A DNA stretch of 64,000 bases from Gemmatimonadota bacterium (lineage in GTDB: Bacteria; Gemmatimonadota; Gemmatimonadetes; Gemmatimonadales; Gemmatimonadaceae): contig JAQBPY010000185.1 of NCBI GenBank assembly GCA_028287285.1, positions 1 to 64,000 of the forward strand, read 5' to 3'. The notes below the pieces were generated by a model. It was not told the DNA's origin, did no database searches, and saw only the letters and a program-made list of their open reading frames with translations. Made by a program: the position numbers and the translations under genes. How positions within the stretch are numbered: position 1 is the first letter of the stretch; each line of letters begins with the position of its first letter. Shown piece after piece: positions 8,150 through 17,344 of this stretch.

Positions 8150-9532
8150 CTACTTCATCCAGATGACAATGGCACCGCACACCGAGTTCCCACCAAAGCT
8201 CGCGGGGGAATACTGATACTGCACTGGCAGACCGGGCCCATTGTATATCTCGATTCCCGCGATCTCGCTCGGCCTGATCCACGTGTCCAACTCGTCCGCC
8301 GTGAGTCCGTGCATGGGCCGGTCATTGATGTAGATCACTGGTGAGCACGAGTGTGTAAACGTCCCCCGCATGACGAACCGCTTGTCCATGCCATGCGTGA
8401 CCGTCGTGCGCACCCCCGCGATGCTGCGAAACAGATCCGACGTCATCAGCGGTTGACGGCGGGTGACGTCGGCGGCGGTGAAGTAATGGCCCACACCGCT
8501 GCGCCGCCGCTCCAGGAAACCCGCCCACCCCGGACGCAGTGCCGAGACCTTCATGGTGTCCAGCACGGCCTTGAGCGTGGAGAGTGAGATGTGAATGGGC
8601 TTCGCATCTGGAATGACGTCCACCCGCCGGCGCTCCGGGTAGTAGCCAATGGCCCGCACCTCGATCATCCGCGTGCCGGCAGGCGCATCGACCATCGTCC
8701 ATTCGCCACGCTCGTTCGTGCGCGTCTGTGGCCCCTCCACGAGACTTATCTGTGCGCCGGAGAGCGGCGCTCCGCTTGACGTAGCCATTACGGTGCCGCT
8801 CAACCGTCCATCACCTGTGTGCACTCGCCGCAGGCGGGCCGTATCATTGACTACGGTTGTAGTTGCAGCGCCCAGATAGATCTCGCGCCGCAGAAATCCG
8901 TCGGCGGGAACGTCCATCTCGATGCGATCGGTGCTGTCGGCGCCGCGGCTCGCCACGAGCACCATCGTGCCTGGACTCGGCACATTGCACATCGAAAACC
9001 ATCCATTGTCGCGAGTCGTTGCCATCCGGCTCGGTGTCCGATGTCCAATGGACTGCGGCCCGAACGAAAGCTCCAGCCACTGGGCGGTCACTGACACATC
9101 GGCAACCGGCTCGTGAGTCCGCGCGTCGAGAACCATACCGACGACGGCGGCGCCCGGCTGCGATCCACAGACCGCCGTGCGCAACCGTGCGGCTGACGGA
9201 ATGGCGAGGTCCGCGAATACCGCCTGCTGCCGGGTCACGTTCACCTCCTGCAGCATTGGCTCGATGCCGAGCGAGTCCTGCACGGGATGAAAGAATCCGA
9301 TGGTGTACCGGCCGTCGGGAATGTCACCGAGCGTATACTGGCCGAGCGAGTCGGTGATGGAGCTGCGGCCAAAGCGCGATGGGCCATCGGCCGCGGCGAG
9401 TTGCACCACCGCGCCGGCGAGGGGCACGCGGTTGATGCTGTCGCGCACCACGCCACGCACGGTGGCGCCGGGTATCTGCGCCGATGCGTGTTGAACGACG
9501 AGTACAAGACCTGCCAGGGTCTGCAGCCGCAT
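8150..9532 (-). CDS. CarboxypepD_reg repeats plus TonB-type plug, no barrel
   Basis: A 460-residue protein. The start is MRLQTLAGLVLVVQHASAQ, a signal peptide; the longer frame upstream is discarded because it would bury this signal. About three CarboxypepD_reg-like beta-sandwich repeats follow: VRGVVRDSINRVPLAGAVV, VVGMVLDARTHEPVADVSV and LSGTVMATSSGAPLSGAQI. The last ~130 residues look like a TonB receptor plug (MTSDLFRSIAGVRTTV, SPVIYINDRPMHG, IAGIEIYNGPGLP, CGAIVIW), but the protein ends there with no beta-barrel. It is probably a periplasmic or outer-membrane-associated accessory protein. A longer protein of the same architecture is encoded at 27301-29787. Confidence 0.8.
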   Translation of the reverse strand: MRLQTLAGLVLVVQHASAQIPGATVRGVVRDSINRVPLAGAVVQLAAADGPSRFGRSSITDSLGQYTLGDIPDGRYTIGFFHPVQDSLGIEPMLQEVNVTRQQAVFADLAIPSAARLRTAVCGSQPGAAVVGMVLDARTHEPVADVSVTAQWLELSFGPQSIGHRTPSRMATTRDNGWFSMCNVPSPGTMVLVASRGADSTDRIEMDVPADGFLRREIYLGAATTTVVNDTARLRRVHTGDGRLSGTVMATSSGAPLSGAQISLVEGPQTRTNERGEWTMVDAPAGTRMIEVRAIGYYPERRRVDVIPDAKPIHISLSTLKAVLDTMKVSALRPGWAGFLERRRSGVGHYFTAADVTRRQPLMTSDLFRSIAGVRTTVTHGMDKRFVMRGTFTHSCSPVIYINDRPMHGLTADELDTWIRPSEIAGIEIYNGPGLPVQYQYSPASFGGNSVCGAIVIWMK

Positions 9533-9661
9533 GTGGGCCTCGTTTCGCCAGGTGAGGTTGGTATTCAAGTCTACATGCAAATCGCGATCGCGCGAGGCCG
9601 GCAAGCCCGATGTGGGCAGACCTGTCGTCCTGGGCGTGGCGCAGGCACATAGATTTCGCGC

Positions 9662-9943
9662 ATGAGCAGCCCCTGCCCCATGTACGGCTTCATGGTCACT
9701 CTCGTCTTCCCGGACGACATGGACGACGCGAGCATCGATGAGCTCGTATTGGGTTTCATCACGATGCTCGAGGCCAACGGCCTCTCCGCGGGTGGCGGTG
9801 GCGAGCGCACGTTCGAGTTTGCCGTCTCGCGCGACGGTGCGCCGGCCACGAGCGCAGACCGTGACATCCTCGCGCAATGGGCCAGCGCCCACGATGGCAT
9901 TTCTCTTTCCACGTCGGAGCTGATCGACCTGAACGACGCATGA
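9662..9943 (+). CDS. YggL-like (DUF469) ribosome-associated protein
   Basis: A 93-residue protein with the pattern of the YggL/DUF469 family: YGFMVTLVFPDDMDDASIDE, then a Gly-rich turn NGLSAGGGGERTFEF, then a variable tail containing RDGAPATSADRDIL. The family in E. coli binds the 50S ribosomal subunit; here that is inferred. Length fits. The gene is divergent from the plug protein with a 129-base spacer, and its TGA overlaps the ATG of the alkyltransferase gene by four bases, so the two are probably co-translated. Confidence 0.65.
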   Translation: MSSPCPMYGFMVTLVFPDDMDDASIDELVLGFITMLEANGLSAGGGGERTFEFAVSRDGAPATSADRDILAQWASAHDGISLSTSELIDLNDA

Positions 9944-10485
9944 CCAGCGTTGCGCGATATCACCTGTTCGATACGCCCATTGGCATCTGCGCAATCGCAT
10001 GGAGCGACGCCAGCGTGTGTGGCGTGAGCTTGCCTGAGCTGACGCCCGATGCCACGCGGACACGAATCATTCGACGTCATCCGGGGGCCGTCGAATCACC
10101 ACCGAACGAATCAATTGCCCAGGCCATCGAGGCGGTTGTGCTTCTCCTGACGGGCGCGCGTCCGGACCTGGCCAATATCGTACTCGACGAGTCCGGTATC
10201 CCGGAATTCAATCGCCGGGTGTATGCGATCGCCCGCACAATCCCCGTGGGACAGACGCTCACCTACGGCGACATCGCACGGCAACTCGGAGATCTTCTCC
10301 TCTCCCGGCAGGTTGGCCAGGCGCTTGGCCGCAATCCAATTCCCATCATTGTGCCCTGTCATCGTGTGCTCGGTGCCAACGGCAGGATGGTGGGCTTCTC
10401 CGCGCCCGGTGGCACCGACACCAAGCGACGCATGCTGCTGATCGAACGGGCACTGCCTGACGAGCCGCTCGATCTTTTTGAGTAG
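9940..10485 (+). CDS. ogt: Methylated-DNA--[protein]-cysteine S-methyltransferase
   Basis: A 181-residue suicide enzyme that repairs O6-alkylguanine by transferring the alkyl group to its own cysteine. The active-site motif IVPCHRV places the acceptor at Cys140. The helix-turn-helix-like DNA-binding segment (FNRRVYAIARTIPVGQTLTYGD trimmed around TIPVGQTLTYG) and RMVGFSAPGGTDTKRRML complete the C-terminal domain; the N-terminal ribonuclease-like domain is also present (RYHLFDTPIGICAIAW). ATG at 9940 is taken because it overlaps the YggL stop as ATGA. The symbol is a family label: this is the Ogt/MGMT type without the Ada regulatory domain. Confidence 0.9.
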   Translation: MTSVARYHLFDTPIGICAIAWSDASVCGVSLPELTPDATRTRIIRRHPGAVESPPNESIAQAIEAVVLLLTGARPDLANIVLDESGIPEFNRRVYAIARTIPVGQTLTYGDIARQLGDLLLSRQVGQALGRNPIPIIVPCHRVLGANGRMVGFSAPGGTDTKRRMLLIERALPDEPLDLFE

Positions 10486-10524
10486 GACCTGCCGCCCCGG
10501 CGACGGCAGGCAGCACCCAGGTCA

Positions 10525-10540
10525 TGTCATCCCGCACGCG
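10525..10540. repeat. Partial copy of dispersed palindromic element
   Basis: TGTCATCCCGCACGCG, matching the left half of the element seen complete at 11163-11205 and 31191-31228. The right half is absent. It lies 39 bases past the alkyltransferase stop. Confidence 0.6.
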
Positions 10541-10666
10541 TACCATTCGGGCCTTTGCGGCCCCGGTCGTACGCAGGGGTTGCCGTTATTGCGTTCACTA
10601 CATCATTTCATGTGACGTCGCTCGACGTGACGTGCTTTGGCGGTGCTGACACCTGATCCGGACACC

Positions 10667-11161
10667 ATGCGATACATCATGAAGCAGAAGCTCCTCTCGT
10701 GGGGCGATGATTTCTACATCAAGGACGAGAACGAGCACGACGTCTATTTCGTGGATGGCAAGGCGTTCAGTTTTGGCGACCAGCTGTCGTTCCAGGACCT
10801 GAACGGCCATGAGCTCGCGTACATCAGGCAGCAGCTCTTCGCGTGGGGCAAAACCTACGAGATCACGCGCAATGGTGCCGTAGCGGCCATCGTGAAGAAA
10901 GAGTTGTTCGCGCTGTTCCATCACCGCTTTACGGTGGACGTGCCCGGTCCGGATGACCTCGAGGCCGAGGGCGACTTCATGGATCACGAGTACACGTTCC
11001 GCCGCGGTGACCGCGTTGTGGCGACCGTCTCCAAGCAATGGTTCAGCTGGACCGATACCTACGGCATCGAGATCGCCGATGACGAGGATCAGGTGCTCAT
11101 TCTCGCGAGCGCCGTCGTCGTTGACCAGGCCTGCCACCCCGACGGCGGCAAGCGCCACTAG
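10667..11161 (+). CDS. LURP-one-related (tubby-like fold) protein
   Basis: A 164-residue protein starting MRYIMKQKLLSWGDDFYIKD. The repeated pattern of short beta strands (VYFVDGKAFSFGDQLSFQD, LAYIRQQLFAWGKTYEI, VVATVSKQWFSWTDTYGIEI) is typical of the LURP-one-related/YxjI family, a beta-barrel around a central helix related to tubby and phospholipid scramblase domains. There is no signal peptide or membrane segment. The biochemical function of bacterial members is unsettled; lipid or membrane sensing has been proposed for the fold. The upstream GTG at 10637 is less likely as start. Confidence 0.8.
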   Translation: MRYIMKQKLLSWGDDFYIKDENEHDVYFVDGKAFSFGDQLSFQDLNGHELAYIRQQLFAWGKTYEITRNGAVAAIVKKELFALFHHRFTVDVPGPDDLEAEGDFMDHEYTFRRGDRVVATVSKQWFSWTDTYGIEIADDEDQVLILASAVVVDQACHPDGGKRH

Positions 11162-11162
11162 C

Positions 11163-11205
11163 GTCATGCCATCCCGCACGCGCGGTGCGCGTGTCGGGAG
11201 ATTCT
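11163..11205. repeat. Dispersed palindromic element between convergent genes
   Basis: An imperfect inverted repeat: ATCCCGCACGCGC, a short loop, then GCGCGTGTCGGGAGATTCT. It fills the space just after the LURP-one gene stop and faces the 3' end of the giant minus-strand gene, so it could act as a bidirectional terminator. Further copies are at 31034-31320 and 57488-57694. Confidence 0.75.
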
Positions 11206-11268
11206 GTACCCGTTCTTGCGACATGCCTGGCGCAAGAAACAAATCGAGCATATCCGGATACCCACCAA

Positions 11269-14200
11269 TCACACCGCCGCGAGCGACCGCGTTGCCGAGC
11301 GCAGATACGCCGTATCCAGCCGCTCCGCCATGTCCCGCAGCGCCGTAAACCGTGCCGAGAGCAGCACGAACTGCTGCACGGTGGGGTGGCTGCCAATACG
11401 TTCGATCGACGGCCACAGGCTGCTGTCCTGCTCCACAATCTCGGCGGCGCAATCTCCCACCAGCCACGCGGCGGCATACACGTCAATGGCCTCGAGACGC
11501 TCAACGGCGGCCTTGAAGCGTTCCGCCGCCACAGCGTAGTCGCCGTCGCGGGCACTGATGCGAATCACGAGCGACTCCATCAGCTCCCGATTCTGGAACC
11601 ACCAGTCCTGCCGCGTACCAAGCACCTGCAACGCAGATGCCAGCGACTCGCGCGCCGCGTTGTCATCACCAAGACGCAGGGCCGCGAGACCACCACCGGC
11701 GTACGAGCCAATCGCGATATCGTCCGCGCCGAATCTGTTGGCAAGAATCGCCGTCTCCCGGTAGAGCGACGACGCCACCTCGGCATCACCACGCTCACGC
11801 TCGAGATTCGCAAGATTGTAAAGAGCGGCGGTCCTGTTGGTATTGTTGCGGAGAGTAGTGTACAACGTGAGCGCATCGTTCAACGCAGCGCGCGCCGACG
11901 CCAACTCCCCACCACGAATGCCAATGGCCCCGAGATTCATCGAGGCCGTTGCGGCAAAGTCCAGGGCATGCGCCTCACGCGCAGTGATCAGCGCACACCG
12001 AAATGCATCCTCGGCTGCATTATCGTCGTTGGAACGCATGCGTGCCACGCCGAGTGTCAGGTTCGCACGCGCCTCCATCACCTTGTCCCCGCGCACGCGA
12101 GCACGCTCGATCAACCGAAGCAGGTGTGCGATGGCATCATCGGTATGCGATTCCAACAGCGTGATCGCCAGGCGATTCAATGCCTCATCGATGAGCGTGT
12201 CGTCCCCACCTTCCTCGGTGATGCGCAAGGTGCCCTCGGCCGTACGGGTAGCCTGCTCCGACTCGCCGGCGCGGCCAAGAATCTGCACGAGCAGCGATCT
12301 CGCCTGCACGACGTCCCTTAGCCGTCCCACCTTCCGTGCCACGTCGAGCAGCGCCTGACATTCCGCGGCCGTGTCCTCAGCCGTCTGACCAAGACGTACA
12401 CGGGCCTGGAGCCGACGCAACCGTATCGGCAGCGCACGAGCGTGATCGTCCGCCAGCGCTGCCGAGACGAGGCTCGCATCACACGAGCGCTCGACGTCGG
12501 CCCAGCGTCCCGAATGCTCGGCCGCACGGGCAATCTGATCGTGCACCGCCACGCGCTCGTCGTCCGTGCTCGCGTGCGCCAGCGCACGTCGCAGGAACTC
12601 CGACGCTTCCTCGAGCGCGTACAGCGTCATGGCACCCGACGCCGCAAGGAGATTCCACCTGTACGCTTCGGCGCTGTTGGAGCTGCTCGCGTAGTGCGTC
12701 GCAATGCGGTCGACCTGTTCCGGATGGCGCGCCACGAGGATGCCGGCAATGCGCTCATGCGTCAGGCGTCGCCGGGCCGGACTCACCGACTTGAGCACCG
12801 CATCCACGAGCAGGGCGTGCGAGAACTGGTAGACATCACCGTCATCCTCGCGCGCCGGCTCTACCACGGACGTGGCCAGCGCCGCATCAACCGCGTCGAG
12901 CACGAGATCTGCGCTTGCACCAGATGCTTCCGTGAGTAACGGCAGAGTGAAAGTACGGCCTAACGCTGCCGCAGTCACGAGCACTTTCAGCGCATCGGCC
13001 GGCAACCGCGAGAGGCGGCGCCCCACGAGATCGATCATGCCTGCAGGCAGCGCGAGCGACGACGGAATTGTCCACTCCCACCCATCGCCCACATACCGGA
13101 ACACATTCTCCTCGGCCATCGCACGCAGGAGCTGCATCACGAGAAATGCGTTGCCCTCGGTGCGACGCAGCACGTAGTCGAGGAGATCGTCGCCAAGATC
13201 GGTGCGGTGCAACGCGCTCTGGAGCCACTCCGCGACCTCGGCGGCGGTGAGCCGAGCAAGATGCAGCTCTCGTACACGTTCATCGCGCGTCAGACGCTGG
13301 CGTCGCTCGCGAACCGCGCCGGATGCTGCTTCCTCCGCGCGAAGCGTCAATGCAAAGCAGATCCGCTCCGTGCTCACTTGGGCGAGCACATATTCGAGTG
13401 TATCCCAGCTCGAGGGGTCACTCCAGTGCATGTCCTCGAGCACGAAGAGCAGGGGCCGCGCCTCGCTCGCCGTGCGCAGGAACGCCACGAGCTCCTGCAT
13501 CAATTCGTTGCCCTGCAACGGCTCCGCCACCATGTCCGCACGCGGCGATGACGTGCGCAGGCTGGGCACGAGACGCCCCAGCGCCGGCCAGTTTCGTGGG
13601 GGAACAATGTCGAGTGCATGCACGCCGGCCAGCGCTTCAACCCACGGCCCGAATGGCAACCGGCTTTCACTCTCGAGCGCACGGCCCGTCACCACGACGG
13701 CCCCGCGCAGCCGCGCTTCAGGCAACAGCTGCCGAACAAGCGACGACTTGCCTACACCGGCCTCGCCAATGAGCACTCTCGTCTGGGGTGCGCCGTGCAC
13801 GCTCTCATCCAGGGCGAGGACGAGCGCACGCAACTCCTTGGCGCGGCCCACGAACCGGTTGAACACCAGTTGCGGCAGTCCTGCATTCGCCACGCCTGCC
13901 ACCACCACCTTGTCGCGGCCCGCACGCTTCGCGTCAAAGAGCGCGCGGTCCGCAGTATTGAACAGGGCATCGAAGGAATCGCCATGATCCGGCGCCGTGG
14001 CGACACCGATGGACAGCGTTACCTGCAGCTTGCGGTCGGGCTCTTGGCGCAAGGGCACCGGCATGGCCGCCGTGGTCCGGCGAATTTCTTCCGCCACTGC
14101 ACCTGCACCAGCCGCATCCAGCCCGGGCAGCAGGATGACAAATTCATCGCCCGCGTAGCGGCCCACGTACTGGCCCGGCCGCAGCGAATCCCGCATCACA

Positions 14201-16080
14201 CCCGCCACCAGCCGCAACGCATCGTCGCCGGCCAGGTGGCCAAAGGTGTCGTTGACCTGCTTGAACTGGTCCACATCGATGACCAGGAGCGACACGGGTG
14301 CGCCCGCGCGCTTGCGCTCCGCCAGCACCGCCGACGTGACATTCACGAACGCGCGGCGCACCAGCGCGCCCGTGAGATCGTCTTCTTCCGACATCGCGGG
14401 GCGGGCCTGGGCGTTCGTGCGGCGCACCGGTGTGCGACGTGGCGTTGCCACCGGCGCACTGACATTGCCGCGGCGCACCAGCTCCTCGAATCGCGCAAAC
14501 AACCCAGGATCAAACTGCCGCCCTACCTCTCGGCGCATGATCTCGACAGCTTCTATCTGCGAGAACGCACGCTTGTAGCTGCGCGACGTCGTCAACGCGT
14601 CGTAGACGTCGGCAACACAGAGAATGCGAGCGGCCAGTGGAATGTTCTCTCCGCTCAAGCCGTCGGGATATCCCTGCCCGTCCCACCGCTCGTGGTGACT
14701 TCGCACCATGGGCGCCACGTCCCACGGAAACTGCACGTCGGCAAGCAGCTTCTCACCCGCCGCCGGATGCTGCCGCACCAGCGCCCACTCGTCTTCCGTG
14801 AGCTTACCCGCTTTGTTCAGCACTTCCGCCGGAACGATCAGCTTGCCCACGTCGTGCAACAACGCGCCAATACGGAACCAGAAGAGTGACGTTTCGTCCA
14901 GACCCGCATGCGCGGCCAGTGCTACGGCAAGATCCGCAACACGCTCGCAGTGACCTTGCGTGTGATGGTCCTTGCCTTCGATTGATTCGCCCCACTTGCG
15001 CACGACGTCAAGGAAGTCGCCCTCGAGGCGCGACATCCGTCGGCCCACGTCGGCAAGCTCGTGGCGTGAGCGCAACTGCGTAAAGCATGCATGCGCACGA
15101 TTCAGCGCCAGCAGCGTCTCGCGATTGCGCCCGAGCTCCGCAAACAGCACCGCGAGCTCGCGATTCGCGCTGCCCTCGAGCATGAGATCATTTGCCGCGG
15201 CTGCGATGTCCCGGGCCGACGTCAGGTGCGATTCCGCACCCACGAAGTCGTGCGTCTCGCGAGCGATGACGCCGTACACCTTTGCCGCCTCACCATTTGC
15301 CCGCGCGTCATCCAGATGTTCGGCCAGCGCCATGGCGCGGTCGCAGCGCTGCTTCGCGGCGGCAAAGTCTCGCTTCTCGATTTGCAGTGCGGCGCTGTTC
15401 ACCTCGAGCTGCACGCGCGTGGACATGCCGCCCAGCGCGTCGGCAATCGTGAGCGCCTCCGTGAACGCATCGTCCGCCGCATCGAGTCGGCCCAACGCGG
15501 TATTGGTGAGGCCGAGGTTGTTGAGTGCGATGACGATGTTGTCGAGCAATGAGTGCAGCCGTCCATGGGCGAGCGCGTCCTGGAAGAAGCGCAGCGCCTC
15601 GCGGAAGTCACCGCGAATCCCCGCCATGGTGCCAAGGTTCGTCATGACGTCCACCTGCAGGCGCGGGTCGGTGGACGTGGTGCCGCGCTCGAGCGCTTCG
15701 TGGAACAGTTGCGCCGCGCGATCGAGGTCGCCCTGCCGCCATGCGACTGCACCGAGCATGTTCAACGCGTGGCCGAGTGCGTTGCGGTCGTTCGCCACTT
15801 CGGCACTGGCTACGGCGGCGATGGCACAGTCTTCGGCAGCCGCGTAGTCCGTGTCCACCTCGTACGTGCGCGCGATCCAGCGCAGCAGCATGGACGACAT
15901 CGCATGCGAGTTGCGCGGCAGCGAGCGAATGGCAAGCTCGTACTGGGCACGCGCCTCGCTCCGGCGCCCGAGTTTATCGAGGGTGCGTGCCTCCTCGATG
16001 AGTTCTGTCGTCGTTTGCCTGACCAGCGGCTCTTCCACGAGCCACAAGTGTTGCCTGGCGGATGCGGTGCTGTCCATCAC
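11269..16080 (-). CDS. Giant TPR / HD-GYP / GGDEF / AAA-ATPase / TPR fusion
   Basis: A 1603-residue cytoplasmic protein. Residues ~20-350 are TPR-like helical repeats. Residues ~370-540 form an HD-GYP domain with LLHDVGKL (HD at 409-410) and HHERWDGQGYP (462-472), the signature of c-di-GMP phosphodiesterases. Residues ~565-730 form a diguanylate cyclase domain with active site RYAGDEF (641-647). The position of the inhibitory RxxD site reads RPGQ, so product feedback is probably lost. Residues ~740-1100 are an AAA-16/STAND-like ATPase with P-loop GEAGVGKSS (772-780) and Walker B LLFVLEDMHW. The remainder to the C-terminus is TPR-like. Such an ATPase-TPR tail is known from MalT-like regulators and class III cyclases. 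The protein thus carries both c-di-GMP synthesis and breakdown modules beside a signal-sensing NTPase. No transmembrane segment or DNA-binding domain was seen. Confidence 0.9.
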   Translation of the reverse strand: MMDSTASARQHLWLVEEPLVRQTTTELIEEARTLDKLGRRSEARAQYELAIRSLPRNSHAMSSMLLRWIARTYEVDTDYAAAEDCAIAAVASAEVANDRNALGHALNMLGAVAWRQGDLDRAAQLFHEALERGTTSTDPRLQVDVMTNLGTMAGIRGDFREALRFFQDALAHGRLHSLLDNIVIALNNLGLTNTALGRLDAADDAFTEALTIADALGGMSTRVQLEVNSAALQIEKRDFAAAKQRCDRAMALAEHLDDARANGEAAKVYGVIARETHDFVGAESHLTSARDIAAAANDLMLEGSANRELAVLFAELGRNRETLLALNRAHACFTQLRSRHELADVGRRMSRLEGDFLDVVRKWGESIEGKDHHTQGHCERVADLAVALAAHAGLDETSLFWFRIGALLHDVGKLIVPAEVLNKAGKLTEDEWALVRQHPAAGEKLLADVQFPWDVAPMVRSHHERWDGQGYPDGLSGENIPLAARILCVADVYDALTTSRSYKRAFSQIEAVEIMRREVGRQFDPGLFARFEELVRRGNVSAPVATPRRTPVRRTNAQARPAMSEEDDLTGALVRRAFVNVTSAVLAERKRAGAPVSLLVIDVDQFKQVNDTFGHLAGDDALRLVAGVMRDSLRPGQYVGRYAGDEFVILLPGLDAAGAGAVAEEIRRTTAAMPVPLRQEPDRKLQVTLSIGVATAPDHGDSFDALFNTADRALFDAKRAGRDKVVVAGVANAGLPQLVFNRFVGRAKELRALVLALDESVHGAPQTRVLIGEAGVGKSSLVRQLLPEARLRGAVVVTGRALESESRLPFGPWVEALAGVHALDIVPPRNWPALGRLVPSLRTSSPRADMVAEPLQGNELMQELVAFLRTASEARPLLFVLEDMHWSDPSSWDTLEYVLAQVSTERICFALTLRAEEAASGAVRERRQRLTRDERVRELHLARLTAAEVAEWLQSALHRTDLGDDLLDYVLRRTEGNAFLVMQLLRAMAEENVFRYVGDGWEWTIPSSLALPAGMIDLVGRRLSRLPADALKVLVTAAALGRTFTLPLLTEASGASADLVLDAVDAALATSVVEPAREDDGDVYQFSHALLVDAVLKSVSPARRRLTHERIAGILVARHPEQVDRIATHYASSSNSAEAYRWNLLAASGAMTLYALEEASEFLRRALAHASTDDERVAVHDQIARAAEHSGRWADVERSCDASLVSAALADDHARALPIRLRRLQARVRLGQTAEDTAAECQALLDVARKVGRLRDVVQARSLLVQILGRAGESEQATRTAEGTLRITEEGGDDTLIDEALNRLAITLLESHTDDAIAHLLRLIERARVRGDKVMEARANLTLGVARMRSNDDNAAEDAFRCALITAREAHALDFAATASMNLGAIGIRGGELASARAALNDALTLYTTLRNNTNRTAALYNLANLERERGDAEVASSLYRETAILANRFGADDIAIGSYAGGGLAALRLGDDNAARESLASALQVLGTRQDWWFQNRELMESLVIRISARDGDYAVAAERFKAAVERLEAIDVYAAAWLVGDCAAEIVEQDSSLWPSIERIGSHPTVQQFVLLSARFTALRDMAERLDTAYLRSATRSLAAV

Positions 16081-16153
16081 TCAAAGACCCTTGTGGGCGT
16101 GCAAGGGGAAACCGGTCAGTGTGCGTGCGCACACCGGCCGGTATTAGGTATCG

Positions 16154-16240
16154 TCAGCTCGAAGCGATTATGTAGCCTGAGGTGTCGATCGGAGCTGGTC
16201 CGTGGCGCACCACGGTGGTGATGCAAGGTGTGCGTGACAT
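16154..16240 (-). CDS. 28-residue ORF with good ribosome binding site
   Basis: ATG at 16240 is preceded by GGAG with 6-base spacing (GGAGATTCTC-ATG). It encodes 28 residues starting MSRTPCITTVVRHGPAPIDT and ending IIASS. It sits between the lipoprotein gene and the giant TPR/GGDEF gene, all on the minus strand, 74 bases upstream of the latter. It has one cysteine and a Ser-rich end and no family I recognise. It may be a short peptide gene, an upstream regulatory ORF, or chance. Confidence 0.35.
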   Translation of the reverse strand: MSRTPCITTVVRHGPAPIDTSGYIIASS

Positions 16241-16313
16241 GAGAATCTCCAGTGGCGCGGCGCCCTGGGGCACCGCATGGTCGCAGTCAATGAGGAAGTT
16301 GGAGCGAGAGCGC

Positions 16314-16958
16314 TTACTGATCGCCGCCTTCACTGTCACGGCCGCCGGCAATGACGTATCCGCTAAAGTGCTTGATGCGGCGCCACACGATCTGTGCGGT
16401 GGCGTCGGTGAAGGATTTCACGCTCGCATCCGTGAGCGACTCGTCAATGCACTTGCCGTGGTCCGGGCAGTACAGCATGACGCGGTTATCGGCGTCGCCT
16501 TTGTTGGCCTTGGAGTAATACAGCGTGAGCTGAACGTTCTTGGCCGGATTGAAGCGCATGGCCGGCAGGAAGTCGATCTGCGGCTTGTCGCCGTTGGAGC
16601 CCTTGATGGTCACCGTCATCGTCACGGGCAGCGTCTGGGGCGTGCACGACTGGTTCCAGTGGCTGGTGCCGTATCCGGAGGTGAGCAGATTGCAGACGGA
16701 GTTCGCCGGCATCTTGAGGGTGTTCGGCCCCATGGCGAACGTCTGGTCCACGCGCGGGTCGAACACGACGACATAGGTGCCATCGATGCCGCCAACGAGC
16801 GCCTTGCTGGAGGCACCCGGCACGACCATGGTTGCGCCAGCCGGTGGTGCTGCGGTGGAGGGGGCCGTACTGTCGGCGCTGCATGCGCCGATGAATACGG
16901 CGGTGAGCGTCAGGGCGAAGCGTGGTGCGTTGCGGCGCGCCGTCATCGGCATTCGCAT
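16314..16958 (-). CDS. Hypothetical lipoprotein with beta-rich secreted domain
   Basis: A 214-residue protein. The start MRMPMTARRNAPRFALTL gives a type II signal peptide with lipobox VFIGAC, followed by a Ser/Thr/Pro linker (SADSTAPSTAAPPAGA). The rest is beta-rich with two likely disulfides: cysteines in NSVCNLL and QSCTPQ, then YCPDHGKCIDES. It ends RIKHFSGYVIAGGRDSEGGD, a tail I associate with exported proteins of this lineage carrying ZU5-like domains; that link is weak. No enzyme motif is visible. The longer upstream frame is rejected because it would hide the signal peptide. Confidence 0.7.
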   Translation of the reverse strand: MRMPMTARRNAPRFALTLTAVFIGACSADSTAPSTAAPPAGATMVVPGASSKALVGGIDGTYVVVFDPRVDQTFAMGPNTLKMPANSVCNLLTSGYGTSHWNQSCTPQTLPVTMTVTIKGSNGDKPQIDFLPAMRFNPAKNVQLTLYYSKANKGDADNRVMLYCPDHGKCIDESLTDASVKSFTDATAQIVWRRIKHFSGYVIAGGRDSEGGDQ

Positions 16959-17344
16959 GGTCAATCTCTCAGGTGATGGGTCAGGTCTATTACCGAGCGT
17001 TCTGCGATGGCCGATGCCAAGGCAATGCTGATACCATCCGTTACGACATTGCAATACGGACGAAATGACCGATCTTGGCACGCTGTGTAATCTACGATTG
17101 TCAGGTTGTCGCAAGCAATTCGGTCGCTTTGTCGAGTGTGCATTTTATGGACACCGACGCATTTTGCATGTATTTCCTGCGTATTGCAGTACCATATCTT
17201 GGCAACCGCCGCTGTGCGACCATGACATCCAACGGGAGCACCGTTGGCTTTGACTTGCCAAGTCGTTCAATGCCAAGCACTTGTCAAATTTGTCGATTGC
17301 TGCATCACTCATTCGACGTCTCAGTAACCCCAAACAAGGACCAC
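16959..17344. other. 386-base divergent spacer without recognised gene
   Basis: This spacer separates the minus-strand lipoprotein from the plus-strand DoxX-like gene and is visibly more AT-rich than its flanks. It should contain both promoters. I see no hairpin, riboswitch or convincing ORF. A short GCCAAG-type word recurs (around 17255-17280), which may be incidental. Confidence 0.4.

Noticed and set aside
13618-14889. 423-codon plus-strand ORF inside the giant minus-strand gene
   Set aside because: Composition is typical of an antisense shadow; the minus-strand frame holds all recognisable domains.
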